Of a stretch of DNA of 64,000 bases, positions 34,221 through 45,755 are shown in pieces. Position numbers and translations under genes: made by a program. The stretch is from the NCBI GenBank assembly GCA_030848705.1, contig CM061238.1:53669133-53733132 (forward strand), written 5' to 3'. Position 1 is the first letter of the stretch, and each line of letters begins with the position of its first letter. Source of the DNA: Heracleum sosnowskyi. Its lineage: Eukaryota > Streptophyta > Magnoliopsida > Apiales > Apiaceae. The notes beneath the pieces were generated by a model that ran no database searches, was not told the origin of the DNA, and saw nothing but the letters and a program-made list of their open reading frames with translations.

Positions 34221-34880
34221 GGTACGTTACAAGTGTACTCAGACAGGACACTATGCCAAGGAGAGCCATAAACTGAAGGCAAGAGTTACGTGTAACAAGT
34301 GTAGGAAGGTATGACGTTCCTTAAGAGATTACAAGCACTAGACCCAGTAAGCAATATGTTAAGGGTAACATGACCATTACACACTAAGTAACCAAGGACA
34401 AGAATCCTCAATATAACCATGAGTGATACAGTAAAGAACAAGGATGTGGTTGCGGATACGTTTCATATTAGCTACATAAGTGCCAAAGTGTTAACGGATT
34501 CGAAGCCACAAAGTATTTTATTTTCAGAGAATTTGCTCGTAAGTTGGACTGTAAAACGCAACGGTTAAGTAAAGTTTTGACTACATGAATAGCTACTCAG
34601 GAGCATATATCGATTAATCTAGCTTGTCCTCACTGTGAGATTGATATAATAGAAATCTGATGTAAACTCTAAGAATGGATTGGTTAACAGAGTATGAAGA
34701 AAATGGAAATTTCGAGCCCTAGATAATGTAAAAGTTGTTATCTGAGGCCGAAAGCAGACGAAGAGGTATCTAACTATCAAATAGGTAAAGGATTATTGTG
34801 TCAAGGTTGAAAAGCTTATCGTCATACGAGGTAAATGTTAGGAAATAAACACCTTGGATAGAGAAGATTCTAGTAGCTAA
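34221..34880 (+). pseudogene. Element C zinc knuckle and protease remains
   Basis: Around 34225 the plus strand reads VRYKCTQTGHYAKE, a damaged CCHC knuckle. From about 34445 VVADTFHISYISAKVLTDS matches the protease block seen in A and F, with the active-site DSG/DTG changed (TDSKP). Stops and frameshifts throughout. Confidence 0.75.
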
Positions 34881-36110
34881 CGAATTTCAAATTGTATTAC
34901 TTGACAATCTTTTAGGTTTACCTCCCGTCAGGGAAGTAGATTTGTTGAAGACTTAGCACCCGGGACAAAACCAGTTTCGACGGCTCCGTATAGAATGGCA
35001 TAAGTAGAAATGAAAGAGTTAGCAATTCAATTGCAAGATCTTAGGAAAAAGGGAGTTATAAGGTCTAGTGTATTCCTATTGGGTGCTCCAAGTTGACCAT
35101 TAAGAACAAATACCCATGGTCAAGGATTGATGATCTGACTAGTTAAAGAACACATTGTGCTTTTCAAAATTTATTTATGATTTGGTTACTGTCATTTAAA
35201 AAAAAACTCGAAGATATTCCTTAGACGATGTTTTGAACATGATGTATATAGACACTATGAGTTCTTAGTGATGGAGTTCGGTTTGATGAATTCAACTACC
35301 ACTTTTATGAACATGATGAATAGAAATTTTAAGAAATATTTGGATAAGTTTGAAATTGTTTTCATAAACGACATCTTAAGGTATTCAAAGATGGAAGAAG
35401 AGCATACAGATCATTTGAGAATAACCCTAGAAATTTTAAGAAAAAAAAGAGATTGTGCGTAAAGTTTTCTAAGTGCGAGTTTTGGTTGAAAGAATTACAA
35501 TTACTAGGACAGGTAATTAGTAGAGAAGGAATCCAAGTGGACCCAGCTAAGGTTGAAACGGTAATGAATTGAGTAAGGCCTAAGACACCTACAAAAGTTA
35601 GAAGTTTTATGAGATTGGATGGAGATTATCGAAGGTTTTTCAAGGATTATACCAAGATAGCCACACCATTAACCAAGCTTACTAGAAAGCATCCAAGAGT
35701 TAAGATAAATGGAAAAGGAAGTATTTAAATTGCTAGAGGAACGGAACTCTTTAGTCGAGCCATAATGGTAAAATAGATTCATTTTTACCGGAAATGATGA
35801 CTCATGTACCTTAGGACAATCAACAACTAAATTGAGAACACAACTTTGTGTTAAGAATCAAGACTGATTTAACATGTTGAGAAGACTGTATATGTTTCTA
35901 GACAGCTGAAGAACCACGAGTGGAAACACCCGACACATGACTGAGAATTAGCCACAATAGTCTTCGCATTGATTTGGAGGCCTACCTGTATGAAGAAAAG
36001 TATGAAATCTATTTGGATCATAAGCATTTGAAATATATTTTCACCAAAAAGGAGCTGTATACATAAGGTAGAGGAAATGGTTAGGACTGATCAAGGAATT
36101 TGAGAAAGTA
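34881..36110 (+). pseudogene. Element C reverse transcriptase and RNase H remains
   Basis: Pieces of the RT are readable in different frames: the LPP...REVD region near 34920, VEMKELAIQLQDL near 35005, and FGLMNSTTTFMNMMNRNFKKYLDKFE at 35280-35350. The catalytic motif is FIND (VFINDILRYSK) with Asp changed to Asn. The RNase H blocks are only traces (HEWKHPTHD near 35915, LDHKHLKYIFTKKEL near 36015). Many stops. The organisation matches A and F. Confidence 0.8.
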
Positions 36111-37529
36111 GGAATCGAGGTTCGTATTTCAGATCAAGCGACGGAGATGATAAACATATATACAATGACTTTTCAACTTGAGCTGCTAGAGAAAAGTAGA
36201 AAACTGTCAAGCAGAAGTGATGAACGATAGCATGAGTAACTTTACAGGAGAAAGTATAAGGAGTCAAAAGGATGATAAAGGAATTTTTAGGTTTTTCTCT
36301 AGAAATTGGATACCCAATGTGACATGGTTAAAGAATGAAATACTAAATGATGCACGTGAATTCGAAGTATTCAATCCATCCCAGAAGTACGAAGATGTAA
36401 CAAGGCTTAAAAGAAAATCTTGGTGGACATATATGAAAGAGATATTACTAGATGAGTGATTAAGTGTTTTACCTGTCAGAGATTTAAAACTGAACATCAA
36501 AGACCTAGCGGATAATTACAACCAGTAGAAATTCCCGAGTTGAAATAGGAACATCTCATGATGCCAAGTCGGTACATTTCCTTTTTCCATCAACGAGAAA
36601 CATTCATTGGATAAATTCGTTTTATCTGTAAGAGATAGTAGTAAAGCATGAGGTCCAAGTATCAATCGAATCTTACCAAGACCCTCAATTTAATTCAAGA
36701 TTTGGAAGAAAGTTTTTGACATGCTCAGAAACCAAGTTAAATATGTGTACCGTTTATCGTCCTTAAACATATAGTCATAGTGAATAGACTATCCAGATAA
36801 TCGAAGATATATTTAGAATTTGTGCGATGGATTTTGAAAGCAATTGAGGTGATCATTTACCATTAGTGGAATTCTTTTACCGCAAAAGCTATCACGCAAG
36901 TATTGGAATGCCCCCGTATGAAGCATTGTATGGAAGGAAATATAGGTCACCTTTGTATTGGAAAAAATGGGAGAACGAAAAGTTTTGGGACCCGAGCTAG
37001 TACAACAAACGAAGGAAAAGATTAAAATCATTCGAAAAAGACTAGTTACGGCACAAGACAGACAACGGAAGTACGCTGACCAAGACAGGAAGGATCTAAG
37101 CTTTGAAGAAGGAGACCAAGTGTTGCTAAAAGTGTCGCCATGGAAAGGAGTTACGAGATTCGGCAAGAAAGGGAAACTTATCCCGAGATATGTAGGACCG
37201 TTTGAGATACTGAGATGTATTGGAAAAAGTTGCATATGAGCTAGCGTTACCACCACACATGGAGCACATTCATAACGTTTTTCATGTATCGATGCTTAAG
37301 AGATTTAATCCTGATACAAATCACGTGATCGAATATGAGCCTATTGAGATTGAGCCAGATTTATCTTATGTAAGAACAACCTGTAGAAATTCAGGATCGT
37401 ATGGATAGGAAATTAAGGAATAAGACTGTTAAGTTAGTTAAGGTTTTGTGGAGGAATCCCAAAGTTGAAGAATCGACTTGGGAACTTGAGAGCGAGATGC
37501 TGGAAAAATATCCACATCTGTTTTCATAA
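36111..37529 (+). pseudogene. Element C integrase and chromodomain remains
   Basis: An integrase zinc-binding trace lies near 36340-36500 and core traces at 36540-36930 (YHASIGMPPYEALYGRK-type block at 36890-36940). The C-terminal domain is better kept: 36958-37239 (GERKVLGPELVQQTKE, FGKKGKLIPRYVGPFEIL), then after a frameshift 37220-37408 (HMEHIHNVFHVSMLKRF). After another frame change the chromodomain (RKLRNKTVKLVKVLWRNPK) runs to TAA at 37527-37529. The 3' end of pol is visibly less damaged than the rest. Confidence 0.82.
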
Positions 37530-37549
37530 GGTTAGATTCTGGGGACAGA

Positions 37550-37570
37550 ATCTTTTTAAGGGTGGAAGGT
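37550..37570 (+). other. Element C polypurine tract
   Basis: TTTTAAGGGTGGAAGGT just before the 3' LTR start TATAACGAC; similar to A's tract. Confidence 0.7.
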
Positions 37571-38302
37571 TATAACGACTCAGAAAAACGCTTGTACAAT
37601 ATTAATATTTAATAATATTTGAGATCTATGATATGTGAATATTGTGTGAAAGGTGGATATTTGAAAATGTGATGATTAGATGTTTACTTGTTGAATGGTA
37701 TGGATTAAAATATATGTGTATGCTTTTAATTGCATTTTATATGAATTTCTTATTAAAAATTAGTTCTTTTTGACCTTCCGGGAATTTTATAAAATCATCA
37801 GAGATTCATTTTATTATGAAATCTTTTTCACAACATTTATTTTATATTCTATTATTTTCTAAAATTAGAGGAGGAATTTATTTTTGGGGTTAAGGATTTA
37901 AAACTGATTTTATGAGTTAAATGTCATTTATGTGATCAAAACTTTGAAAATTCATATCTAATTCAATTTTGATCATAAAAATATTTTAAAAATATAAGTG
38001 AGCTTGTAAATTCGTATTCTCTGTTTTAAAAATAAAATTTTGATTTTTAGATATTATCTTCATTTTATTTCGAATTTTAGAAAGGCATTATATTGGTTTT
38101 CTTTTATTAAAAATCAGATTTTTAATTGTGAAGTTACTGTTTTGCCCTTGGGGGTTATAAAACCCTCAAGCCCAGCATTCTCCCCCTTTTCTTAATTTGG
38201 TCGACACATCTGTTCTCTCCCTTTTGCTGTTCTCTCTCGGCTATTCTCATTATCTGTAAAAATCTTCATCTCTCTCTTCTTTTCTCTTCACACAATTGAT
38301 TG

Positions 38303-38341
<39 letters not shown>

Positions 38342-41300
38342 CATATACGATCGTGGTTGTGTGTGTGTGTATGGCCGTGTGTATATGTGTGTGTATCAGT
38401 TTTGCATGCAAGGGGTTTTGGTGATTTGATCTTAATTCATTACCGAAATATTGTTTTGTGATGATTCCGTGATTATTTGCTTGTTTTAAATTGCTAATTG
38501 GTGAGGTTTGTGAAGGAAACCCGAATTCTGGGCACCTCCAAACCATGCCGCCATCGGCAATGAGCTCCGGCGAGCCGACGGGGACGATGATAATGTTCTT
38601 GAGACCAATTTGTATATTAATAGCTATATTTAGATGTAATTTGGATTGCATGTTGAGAAATCGAAAAGCATGTATGTATTTTTGATTTCCCCCTTTTGTA
38701 AAATTGGTTTGAAACTTTTTGGTGTTGATGATTGATTATATCTCAAGTTTATAGTGATTGCATGTTAATTATTGTGTTAAGTTTAGAGAATTTTGGATTT
38801 TATATGTTGATATTTGATTTTAAGTTGGAGGTTTTGATTTGGGGATTTTGTTGAATTCAAAGTATATGGATTGTTGATTAGTTAATTGTGGTATTTGGTA
38901 ATTGCATGTATAGATTTTTAGTAATTTCTTGAGGACATGAGTTTAATTTGTAAAACCTTTTCAGCTAAGGAGGAGTTTTAGTTTTGATATTGGATGATTG
39001 GTTGTAGTAGGGATTTTGTTTGTGTTTGATTTTGAATAGATGAACAGCATGTTGGATTTCCAGAAACTACCTGTTCTGTTTTGGTTATTTACGAATGGTT
39101 TCTGCCTGTTTTAGACAGAAAGTCTAGGATGAAACTGTTCTCATTGGAGTCTAGTTTGTGCACGCGCAAACCTTGTATCGATAGAGTTAACGAATAAAAC
39201 GTTATGCTTGTTTTACTAAAAGTTGCGCAGCAGGGATTTTTCTGTGCTTAAGTACGTACTTTAATCTGTTCGTTTTTAGTCTAAATAAAATGTTTTGAAG
39301 TTGGAATGTTTATTCTGATTTGTATTAGTATTCAGGAAGTATCCTGTCAAATATGGTATTTATTGGATTAGTTTTGGATTTATGAAAAATGTTTTAGTAA
39401 AGTTGTGCAGCAGGAATTTTCTGCGCTTCAGTGCCTACTTTAAACAGTTCGTTTTTAATCTAAATGAATTGTTCTGAAGTTGACACTTTTATGCTAAGTT
39501 GGATTAGTATTCAGTAAATAACCTGTCAAATGTGGTATTTGTTTGATTATTTTTGGATTTATGATAAATGTTTTGGTAAGGCATGCGCAGCAGATTTTTC
39601 AGCTTTTTGAGATGAAAACATTGCTTGTAAAGGTGTTAAGGATATGGTTAGCATTGGTCAAGTTGATTTAAAGGGATAACCAAGTGTGGTATGATTTGAA
39701 AGTTAGATTATATACATATATATATTAAAGGAGTATATTATGTGAACTTGAATGGCAATGTGCGCTTATGTGAGTTTTGTGCTTATCATATGGATAAGAG
39801 ATTATAAGTGATATAAATATTATGTGTTTACGCGTTTAGGGAACGTGTGGTAGTTTAGAATAAGGATTAGAATTTTGAGAGGATCATTCTGAAATAGTAT
39901 ATACTCTTTTGTAGAGTTGCGAGACGTGGAACATAGAGATAAAGGCAAGGCGAAGGCAGAAATTCAGTGAGTACGGTTTGTTATAAAAGCTACTTAAGAA
40001 TCCAAAGAAGTAGAGCCTAGAAATAAAGGCAAGACAAAGGTGGAGAACTAGTGAATCTGATTACTCTTTTTAGCTACTTATTAGCTACTTAAGGCAAGTA
40101 ATTCTGACTTGCTTTCGCTTCTAAATTCCATTCTTTCATTTTGACATATATGAATTGCTATCTTGTTTATATACCCTTTTAATCCTGAAAACATATCATG
40201 TTCATTTAGAAATCCTTATTTCTGTTCATAGACCTTGTTGGTTCATACACCATACTATGTTTAGTTCTTTCTTTGAACCTTTACACCCAAAGGTGAATAT
40301 ACCAGAACTCACATTTTAGTACATATCCAAAACATACCTATGACATTTACTTCTTGATTTCCCATTGATAGAAATCCAGATTGATCAGATTGAACTTATC
40401 CAATTCCCAAAAGACTCTTTTATATACAAACATTATAGACACAACACAATGTATTGTGAACCATATCTTGCTTAAACTTTTCTTCAGACCTTATCATTAT
40501 CCTTTGATTATACTTACATTTTAACCTGAGATGCTATTGCATCAGATTTGAACTTGTACCTATGAATCACATACTTACTTGAAATTGAGAATACATGAAC
40601 CTTCTCTTGGGTACTATACAAACACACATCCAATGATTTACAAAGGATTTCTTTCATAAGAAATATTTTAAAAGAAAGGAAGTTTCAAAGTTTGGATTCG
40701 TTTAAATTCCGATTTATGGTTTCCACGGATTTCTAAGATTGGAGGCGTAAGAGGCCGAGTGACGCCGGCCCAGCATTTTTTTTTATTATAATAAATGGAC
40801 TAGGGATGGACTAGTCTAAAGTCCAATGTGTGCCTATTGGGACCCAATACAAGGACCAGAGGGACTGTGTGTCCGGTATGGGGACTTTACGTGGCTGATC
40901 ACCCGTATTGTCCGGTGCGTTGTGAAAAATCTCCAAATTACTTATTGATTTTCTTGAAATCATATATTTTTATAAGGAAATTGGTTTACCCTTTGAAATT
41001 GTATATTCATTTCATTGTTCTGATAATCCCTTGACATGGATTCTGCTATACCCATGACATACATATTGATATTGGAAACTGTTTCACAGTGGTTAACTAT
41101 TTGGATATATTATTACTTGCTGAGCATTTGGCTCATTCTTTCCCCTGTTCTAACCCATAGTTAAAAGAGAAGATGGTACGCTCTTTTCAGTCAGCTAGGA
41201 AGTCTTCATATAGGGTTATTTTTGGGATGCCAGCTCGGGCAGGTGATGAAGACTTGTAGAAGGTGTTTTGTAATAGGGAACGTAGTGATTTTGAGGCACG

Positions 41301-41498
41301 GTTGTAATAACTTTTGAGACTTTTATTATGTAATAAAATGAAGTAGATAGTTGATGCTTGTTTCATACCATTACCTGTTAAAGATCCAGGTTAAAGTTGG
41401 GGTCGCGTCTGCATGTTTATATTATTATTCACAGGTTTATAAGTATAGAGGTTGTAGTGACTCCCCCAATCATGACCCCAGATTGGGAGGGCGTCACA
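37571..41498 (+). repeat. Element C 3' LTR (3928 bp)
   Basis: Near-identical to 28212-32120; the main length difference is a longer (TA)n run at about 38305-38336. Same TATA box, predicted intron (GC at 40094-40095, AG at 41159-41160) and mini-ORF. Followed by ACAAA. Confidence 0.93.
41173..41259 (+). CDS. LTR mini-ORF of element C, 3' LTR copy (28 aa, hypothetical)
   Basis: Second copy of the mini-ORF at 31795-31881, again 12 nt after the predicted acceptor. Same peptide; one synonymous third-position change seen. Confidence 0.4.
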   Translation: MVRSFQSARKSSYRVIFGMPARAGDEDL

Positions 41499-41503
41499 AC
41501 AAA

Positions 41504-41839
41504 TCTACGTCTACTGAATTGTGTTAGCTTAAAATAGAATGTTTCTAGATTGCTTTGCTATGTATTGATAAGCTGTCTGTATAGCAATTTAGGAAAGAAT
41601 CACGGGCAGGCAAATTGTAAGAAGTTGCCACTTGAAAATGACAGCAGCTTCACAAGACCCGTGATTGAAAGTGATAGGTTTAGCCTACTTAGTCTATCTC
41701 TCAATTCATTCTCTGTAATCACTCGAGAAACCGAAGCTCAAGAAAACAAACATTTTCTTGAAGTTGTAGCAACCCATTGCAAAATAAATAAAACATTTAT
41801 TTTGTGAGAATTACTCGTGTGTCTACTTGTGTTCAAGTC
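41504..41839. other. Unassigned sequence H, part 3
   Basis: Continues H after element C. It contains the inverted pair ATCACGGG/CCCGTGAT (about 41602 and 41661) and an AATAAA-like AAATAAATAAAAC near 41783. It could be the end of a copia LTR, but no TAACA end or primer site follows. It meets the D LTR sequence at about 41840. Confidence 0.45.
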
Positions 41840-42234
41840 ATGGTCAGAGTTTACTTAGCTGTCAGTGAAGTCAATGAAGATTCTAGAAGCGATATTTTTT
41901 GAAGATGGAAAGAAGCAAAGAGATATCGAGATGGCTAAGGAAACGGAACAGAAGACAGAAGCAATTCTAGATTGATATTAATTGTATAGCTGATTTATAG
42001 GAATATCAATTAGAAGATTGTACGTAGTTGTGTACTATAAAAACACAGATAGGTTAACCCTAAAAGGGATGCGAATACGTGAATTATCATTCTTGTAACC
42101 TTGCAGCTCTCTGTGATATTTTACATCACTGAGAGAGGAGTTTTTAATTCCATTCTGTTTATTATTCATAAACAGTGTTCTTATTGTTATTCTCATACAT
42201 CTATTTGATTATATATTGTGTATTCGGCCTAACA
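41840..42234 (+). repeat. Element D left LTR piece
   Basis: Ends CGGCCTAACA right before the primer site. TATAAAAAC box at 42036-42044. Its TG start is missing: left of 41840 the sequence does not match the 3' LTR start at 48297. Confidence 0.75.
42036..42044 (+). promoter_or_regulatory. Probable TATA box of element D
   Basis: TATAAAAAC about 200 bp before the LTR end, a usual place for copia elements. Confidence 0.6.
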
Positions 42235-42236
42235 AT

Positions 42237-42249
42237 TGGTATCAGAGCC
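42237..42249 (+). other. Primer binding site of element D
   Basis: TGGTATCAGAGCC, matching initiator methionine tRNA, two bases after the LTR end. Confidence 0.88.
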
Positions 42250-42297
42250 AAGGCTGTTTAATATATACAGTTTTTGATCCAAACACAAGTTATAATC

Positions 42298-44554
42298 ATG
42301 GCTGAAAATAGTCAAGCAGGTTCTAAATCTGAGAAGGTTCAACCAACTTCTGTGAGTCGATATGAGACGATTAGGGTTCCAATTCTCAGACCAGTGGAGT
42401 ATCCAATATGGAAGGTGAAGATGACCATGTTTCTGGAAGCCACGGATCCAGAATATCTTGATAGAATCAATGATGGTCCTCATATGCCAACAAAACTGTC
42501 TCCAGTTGTTGCTGGTCAAGAACAAAAGAGTGTTCCAAAAGAAAAGAAAGATTTGACTCCTGAAGACATCTCATCAATTGCAAAGGATGCAAAGGTTAGA
42601 CATCTTCTCCATAGTGCTTTAGATAATGTTATGTCTAACAGAGTTATTGGTTGCAAAACTGCCAAAGAAATTTGGGATGCTTTAGAAGTCAAATGTCAAG
42701 GAACAAGTGCTATAAAGAAGAACAGGAAGACTATTCTTACACAGGAGTATGAACACTTTGATTCGAGACCTGATGAAACTTTGACTGAGACATATGACAA
42801 ATTCTGTAACTGTTGAATGATTTATCTCTTGTTGATAAAGAATATGAACTTGAAGAGTCGAATCTCAAATTCCTTCTATCTCTACCTGAAAGATGGGATT
42901 TGAAGGCAACGACAATAAGAGATAATTATGATCTTGCAGAAACAGATCTCGATGAAATCTATGGTTTGCTTAAAACTCATGAACTTGAGATAGAGCAAAG
43001 AAACAAAAGATCTGGAAAGAAGACAAAATCTGTTGTTCTCAAAGTTGAAGGAAAACCTCTTAAGAAAGAAACATCAAAGAAGAAAGCTAAGGGAAAGGCT
43101 TTGGTCATAAAATCTGAAAGTGAGTCATCAAACTCTGATGATGACTCAAACACTGATGAATCTTCTGAATCCGAGGATGATGAAGAACAAATGATGCAAA
43201 TGGCTGCTTTGATGGTGAAGACTTTCAAAAAGATGGGTTTCACGAACTTCAAGAAAGGAAAGAGATTCTCAAGGAGAGATTCAAACTCTAAAAGGAAGAA
43301 TTTCAGAAAGTCTGAAAGAAGGGATATCAAATCTGGAAAGAAAGACAAGTCTGAGATCCAGTGCTACAAGTGTAAAGAGATGGGTCACTATGCTCCAGAG
43401 TGCAAGAAAGGAAAATCTAAAAAAGCACTCATCACTAAAGGAAAAGACTGGGTAGACACTTCAGATTCAGATGAGGATGTCAACTTTGCTCTCATGGCAA
43501 CTGTCCAAGATGAATCTGATTCATCTGAAAACAAGGTACCTCTAACAACTTATGCTTATGATATTGATAATATATCTGAATTGAGAATTTATCTTAAAAG
43601 CATACATGTTAGTTATAGAGATCAGACTTTAGAAAATGAGAGAATTAAATCTGAGAATCTAAAGCTTAAAGAGAGAAATAAATTTCTTGAAGAAGAACTT
43701 GTTAACATGCAACAGGTTCAAAAGGAAAGAGATGATGCTGTTTATGTTGAACATGAGTTGCTTAAGAAATTAAGGCAACTAGAATCTGATTTGGAAAAAG
43801 AAAGAAAGGTAATTAAAACCTGGACAAACTCTGGTAAGGACACACATCAGGTGTTTCAAACAGACTCAGTAGGGTTATGTTACTGTGAGAAAGATGAACT
43901 TAGGTTTAAAGATAAGGTTAAAGTTAGAACACATCTTCCACCTATGAAATTTGTTCCTGAATCCAGTAAGCTAAACTCTGTACTTGAAAAAGAAACTGTT
44001 GAGCAAAAACCAGTAAAAACTTGTGTTAAACAGGTTAATGTTGGTTTAATGACAGAGAAACAATTCAAATATAAGCTCAAAGAGGTAAAGTCTGTTGAAA
44101 AACAGAAAGTGTCCAGGAAGAATAGAAATGGAAAGGTAGGCATTAATAAAAGCAATAATCATTTGCCTATCACTGATGCTCCAAGAAAAACATGTCATAA
44201 TTGTGGTAGTTCTAACCATCTTGCAAGTTTCTGCAAGAAAAACAAAGATATTAATTCTTTACCCTCCAAGTCTTGAGTTAAGAATGATTATGTTAGGGTT
44301 AGACCACAGACTTTATGCACTCACTGTGGGAGTACTTGGCATTCTATTTATACTTGCAAGAATTATCATGCCATCTATCACAACTATTATGAGTTGAAGC
44401 CAAATTTGAAATGGGTTAAAGTTGATTCTGCAAGTGTAAACTCTGATACTGTTAGCTTAAACTATGTTGATAAGAATTCCGCTGCAAAAGCTAACAATGT
44501 TAAGAAAGCCAAAGGATCCAAGAAAGTCTGGATCCTTAGATCTAACTCTTTGTA
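42298..44554 (+). pseudogene. Element D SIRE-type gag
   Basis: I prefer the ATG at 42298 (MAENSQAGSK) over the in-frame one at 42274. It has the DUF4219-like block (PVEYPIWKVKMTMFLEATDPEYLD) and UBN2 (AKEIWDALEVKCQG, TILTQEYEHFDS). A frameshift near 42806-42816 moves to the frame of NDLSLVDKEYELEESNLKFLLSLPERWD. Then come an acidic Ser/Asp region, knuckle 1 CYKCKEMGHYAPEC, a long helical region, knuckle 2 CHNCGSSNHLASFC, a TGA at 44274-44276, and in the same frame knuckle 3 CTHCGSTWHSIYTC, up to TAA at 44552. Only two lesions break a Gag of about 750 residues. Confidence 0.88.
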
Positions 44555-44562
44555 ATTGTTTG

Positions 44563-45009
44563 TGATTGCAGGGCATAAGGGAAAGCACCCTAGTCTTGGA
44601 CAGTGGATGTTCAGGGCACATGACTGGAAATAAAGCCTTGCTATCAGATTATGAGGAGAAAGCTGGCCCAAAAGTTTCCTATGGAGATGGCAACATAGGA
44701 CGTACTCTGGGATATGGCAATATCAATCTTGGAAGTGTCATCATCACAAATGTAGCTCTAGTTCCAGGACTCAAGCATGACTTGCTATCTGTGAGTCAAA
44801 TCTGTGACAGAGGTTATCATGTAGATTTTCAACCTGAATACTGTGAGGTTATCAGCAAATCTACAGGGAAAGTTGTTCTAGTTGGACACAGATGGAATAA
44901 TATTTATGAAGCAAGTTTGGTAACAAACTCTGAAGGAAAAACTGTGTGTCTGTCTGCAAAAATGTCTAATGAAGAGAGTTGGAAATGGCATAAGAACTCT
45001 CTCATCTGA
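44563..45009 (+). pseudogene. Element D protease and start of integrase
   Basis: Frame +1 relative to gag. The copia protease active site LVLDSGCSGHMTG is followed by the usual LVPGLKHDLLSVSQICDRGY block. The GAG-pre-integrase region starts near the end (ESWKWHKNSLI) and is cut by a frameshift at about 45005. There is no ATG; the open frame begins right after a stop, so it was made as part of a larger polyprotein. Confidence 0.85.
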
Positions 45010-45731
45010 ACTTGAACAACATCAATGAGCTAATTCGAAAAGATCTTGTAAGGGGACTTCCAAAATCAATACTCAGCTTAGATGGTCTGTGTGATTCCTG
45101 TCAAAAGGCCAAGCAAAGGAAGTCATCTTTCAAGAGTAAATCTGAATCTTCAGTTGTGGATCCTTATCATCTGCTTCATGTTGATCTATTTGGTCCAGTG
45201 AATATAATGTCTCTTGGAAGAAAGAAATATGCTCTAGTCATTGTTGATGAGTATACTAGATACACTTGGGTATACTTTCTAGCAAAGAAGGATGAAACTG
45301 CCTTAATTCTTATGGAACATGTAAAACTACTGGACAAAGGATCACAGTATAAAGTGAAAATTATCAGGAGTGATAATGGTACTGAATTCAGAAATACAAC
45401 AATGGAAGAATTTTGCAAGAAAAGAGGAGTGAAGCAAAAATTTTCTGCACCAGGGACTCCACAGCAAAATGGTGTAGTAGAAAGGAAGAACAGAACTTTA
45501 ATCGAAGCTGCCAGAACAATGCTTGATGAAGTAAAATTGCCAACTTATTTCTGGGCAGAAGCTGTTCAAACTGCTTGTTTTACTCAAAATGCTACACTAA
45601 TCAACAGGCATGGGAAAACACCATATGAGATGGTGAAGAATAAGAAACCAAACCTGAAATATTTTCATATTTTTGGGTGCAAATGCTTTGTGTTGAAAAC
45701 TCATCCTGAACAGTTGAAGCAAAGGCTGTAG
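45003..45731 (+). pseudogene. Element D integrase
   Basis: The zinc-binding half continues in a new frame (HLNLNNINELIRKDLVRGLP, CDSCQKAK). The catalytic core has all three acidic residues: Asp in LLHVDLFGPVN, Asp in IRSDNGTEFRN, Glu in PQQNGVVERKNRTL. It stops with TAG at 45729-45731 shortly after FGCKCFVLKTHPEQL, where in a full element pol would go on to RT. The next ORF is in the same frame only eight codons later. The integrase C-terminal tail, RT and RNase H are deleted. Confidence 0.88.
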
Positions 45732-45755
45732 CTGCAAAAACTGATCCTGAACAGA

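Larger units (their letters stand above)
28212..41498 (+). mobile_element. Element C: complete Tekay-type element, ruined interior (13.3 kb)
   Basis: LTRs of 3909 and 3928 bp, flanked by perfect ACAAA duplications (28207-28211 and 41499-41503). The interior (32121-37570) shows gag knuckle, protease, RT, RNase H, integrase and chromodomain fragments in order but with many stops and frameshifts. By hand I count about two dozen base differences plus a few microsatellite length changes between the LTRs, roughly 0.6%. The LTRs are thus much younger than the interior damage. Confidence 0.93.
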
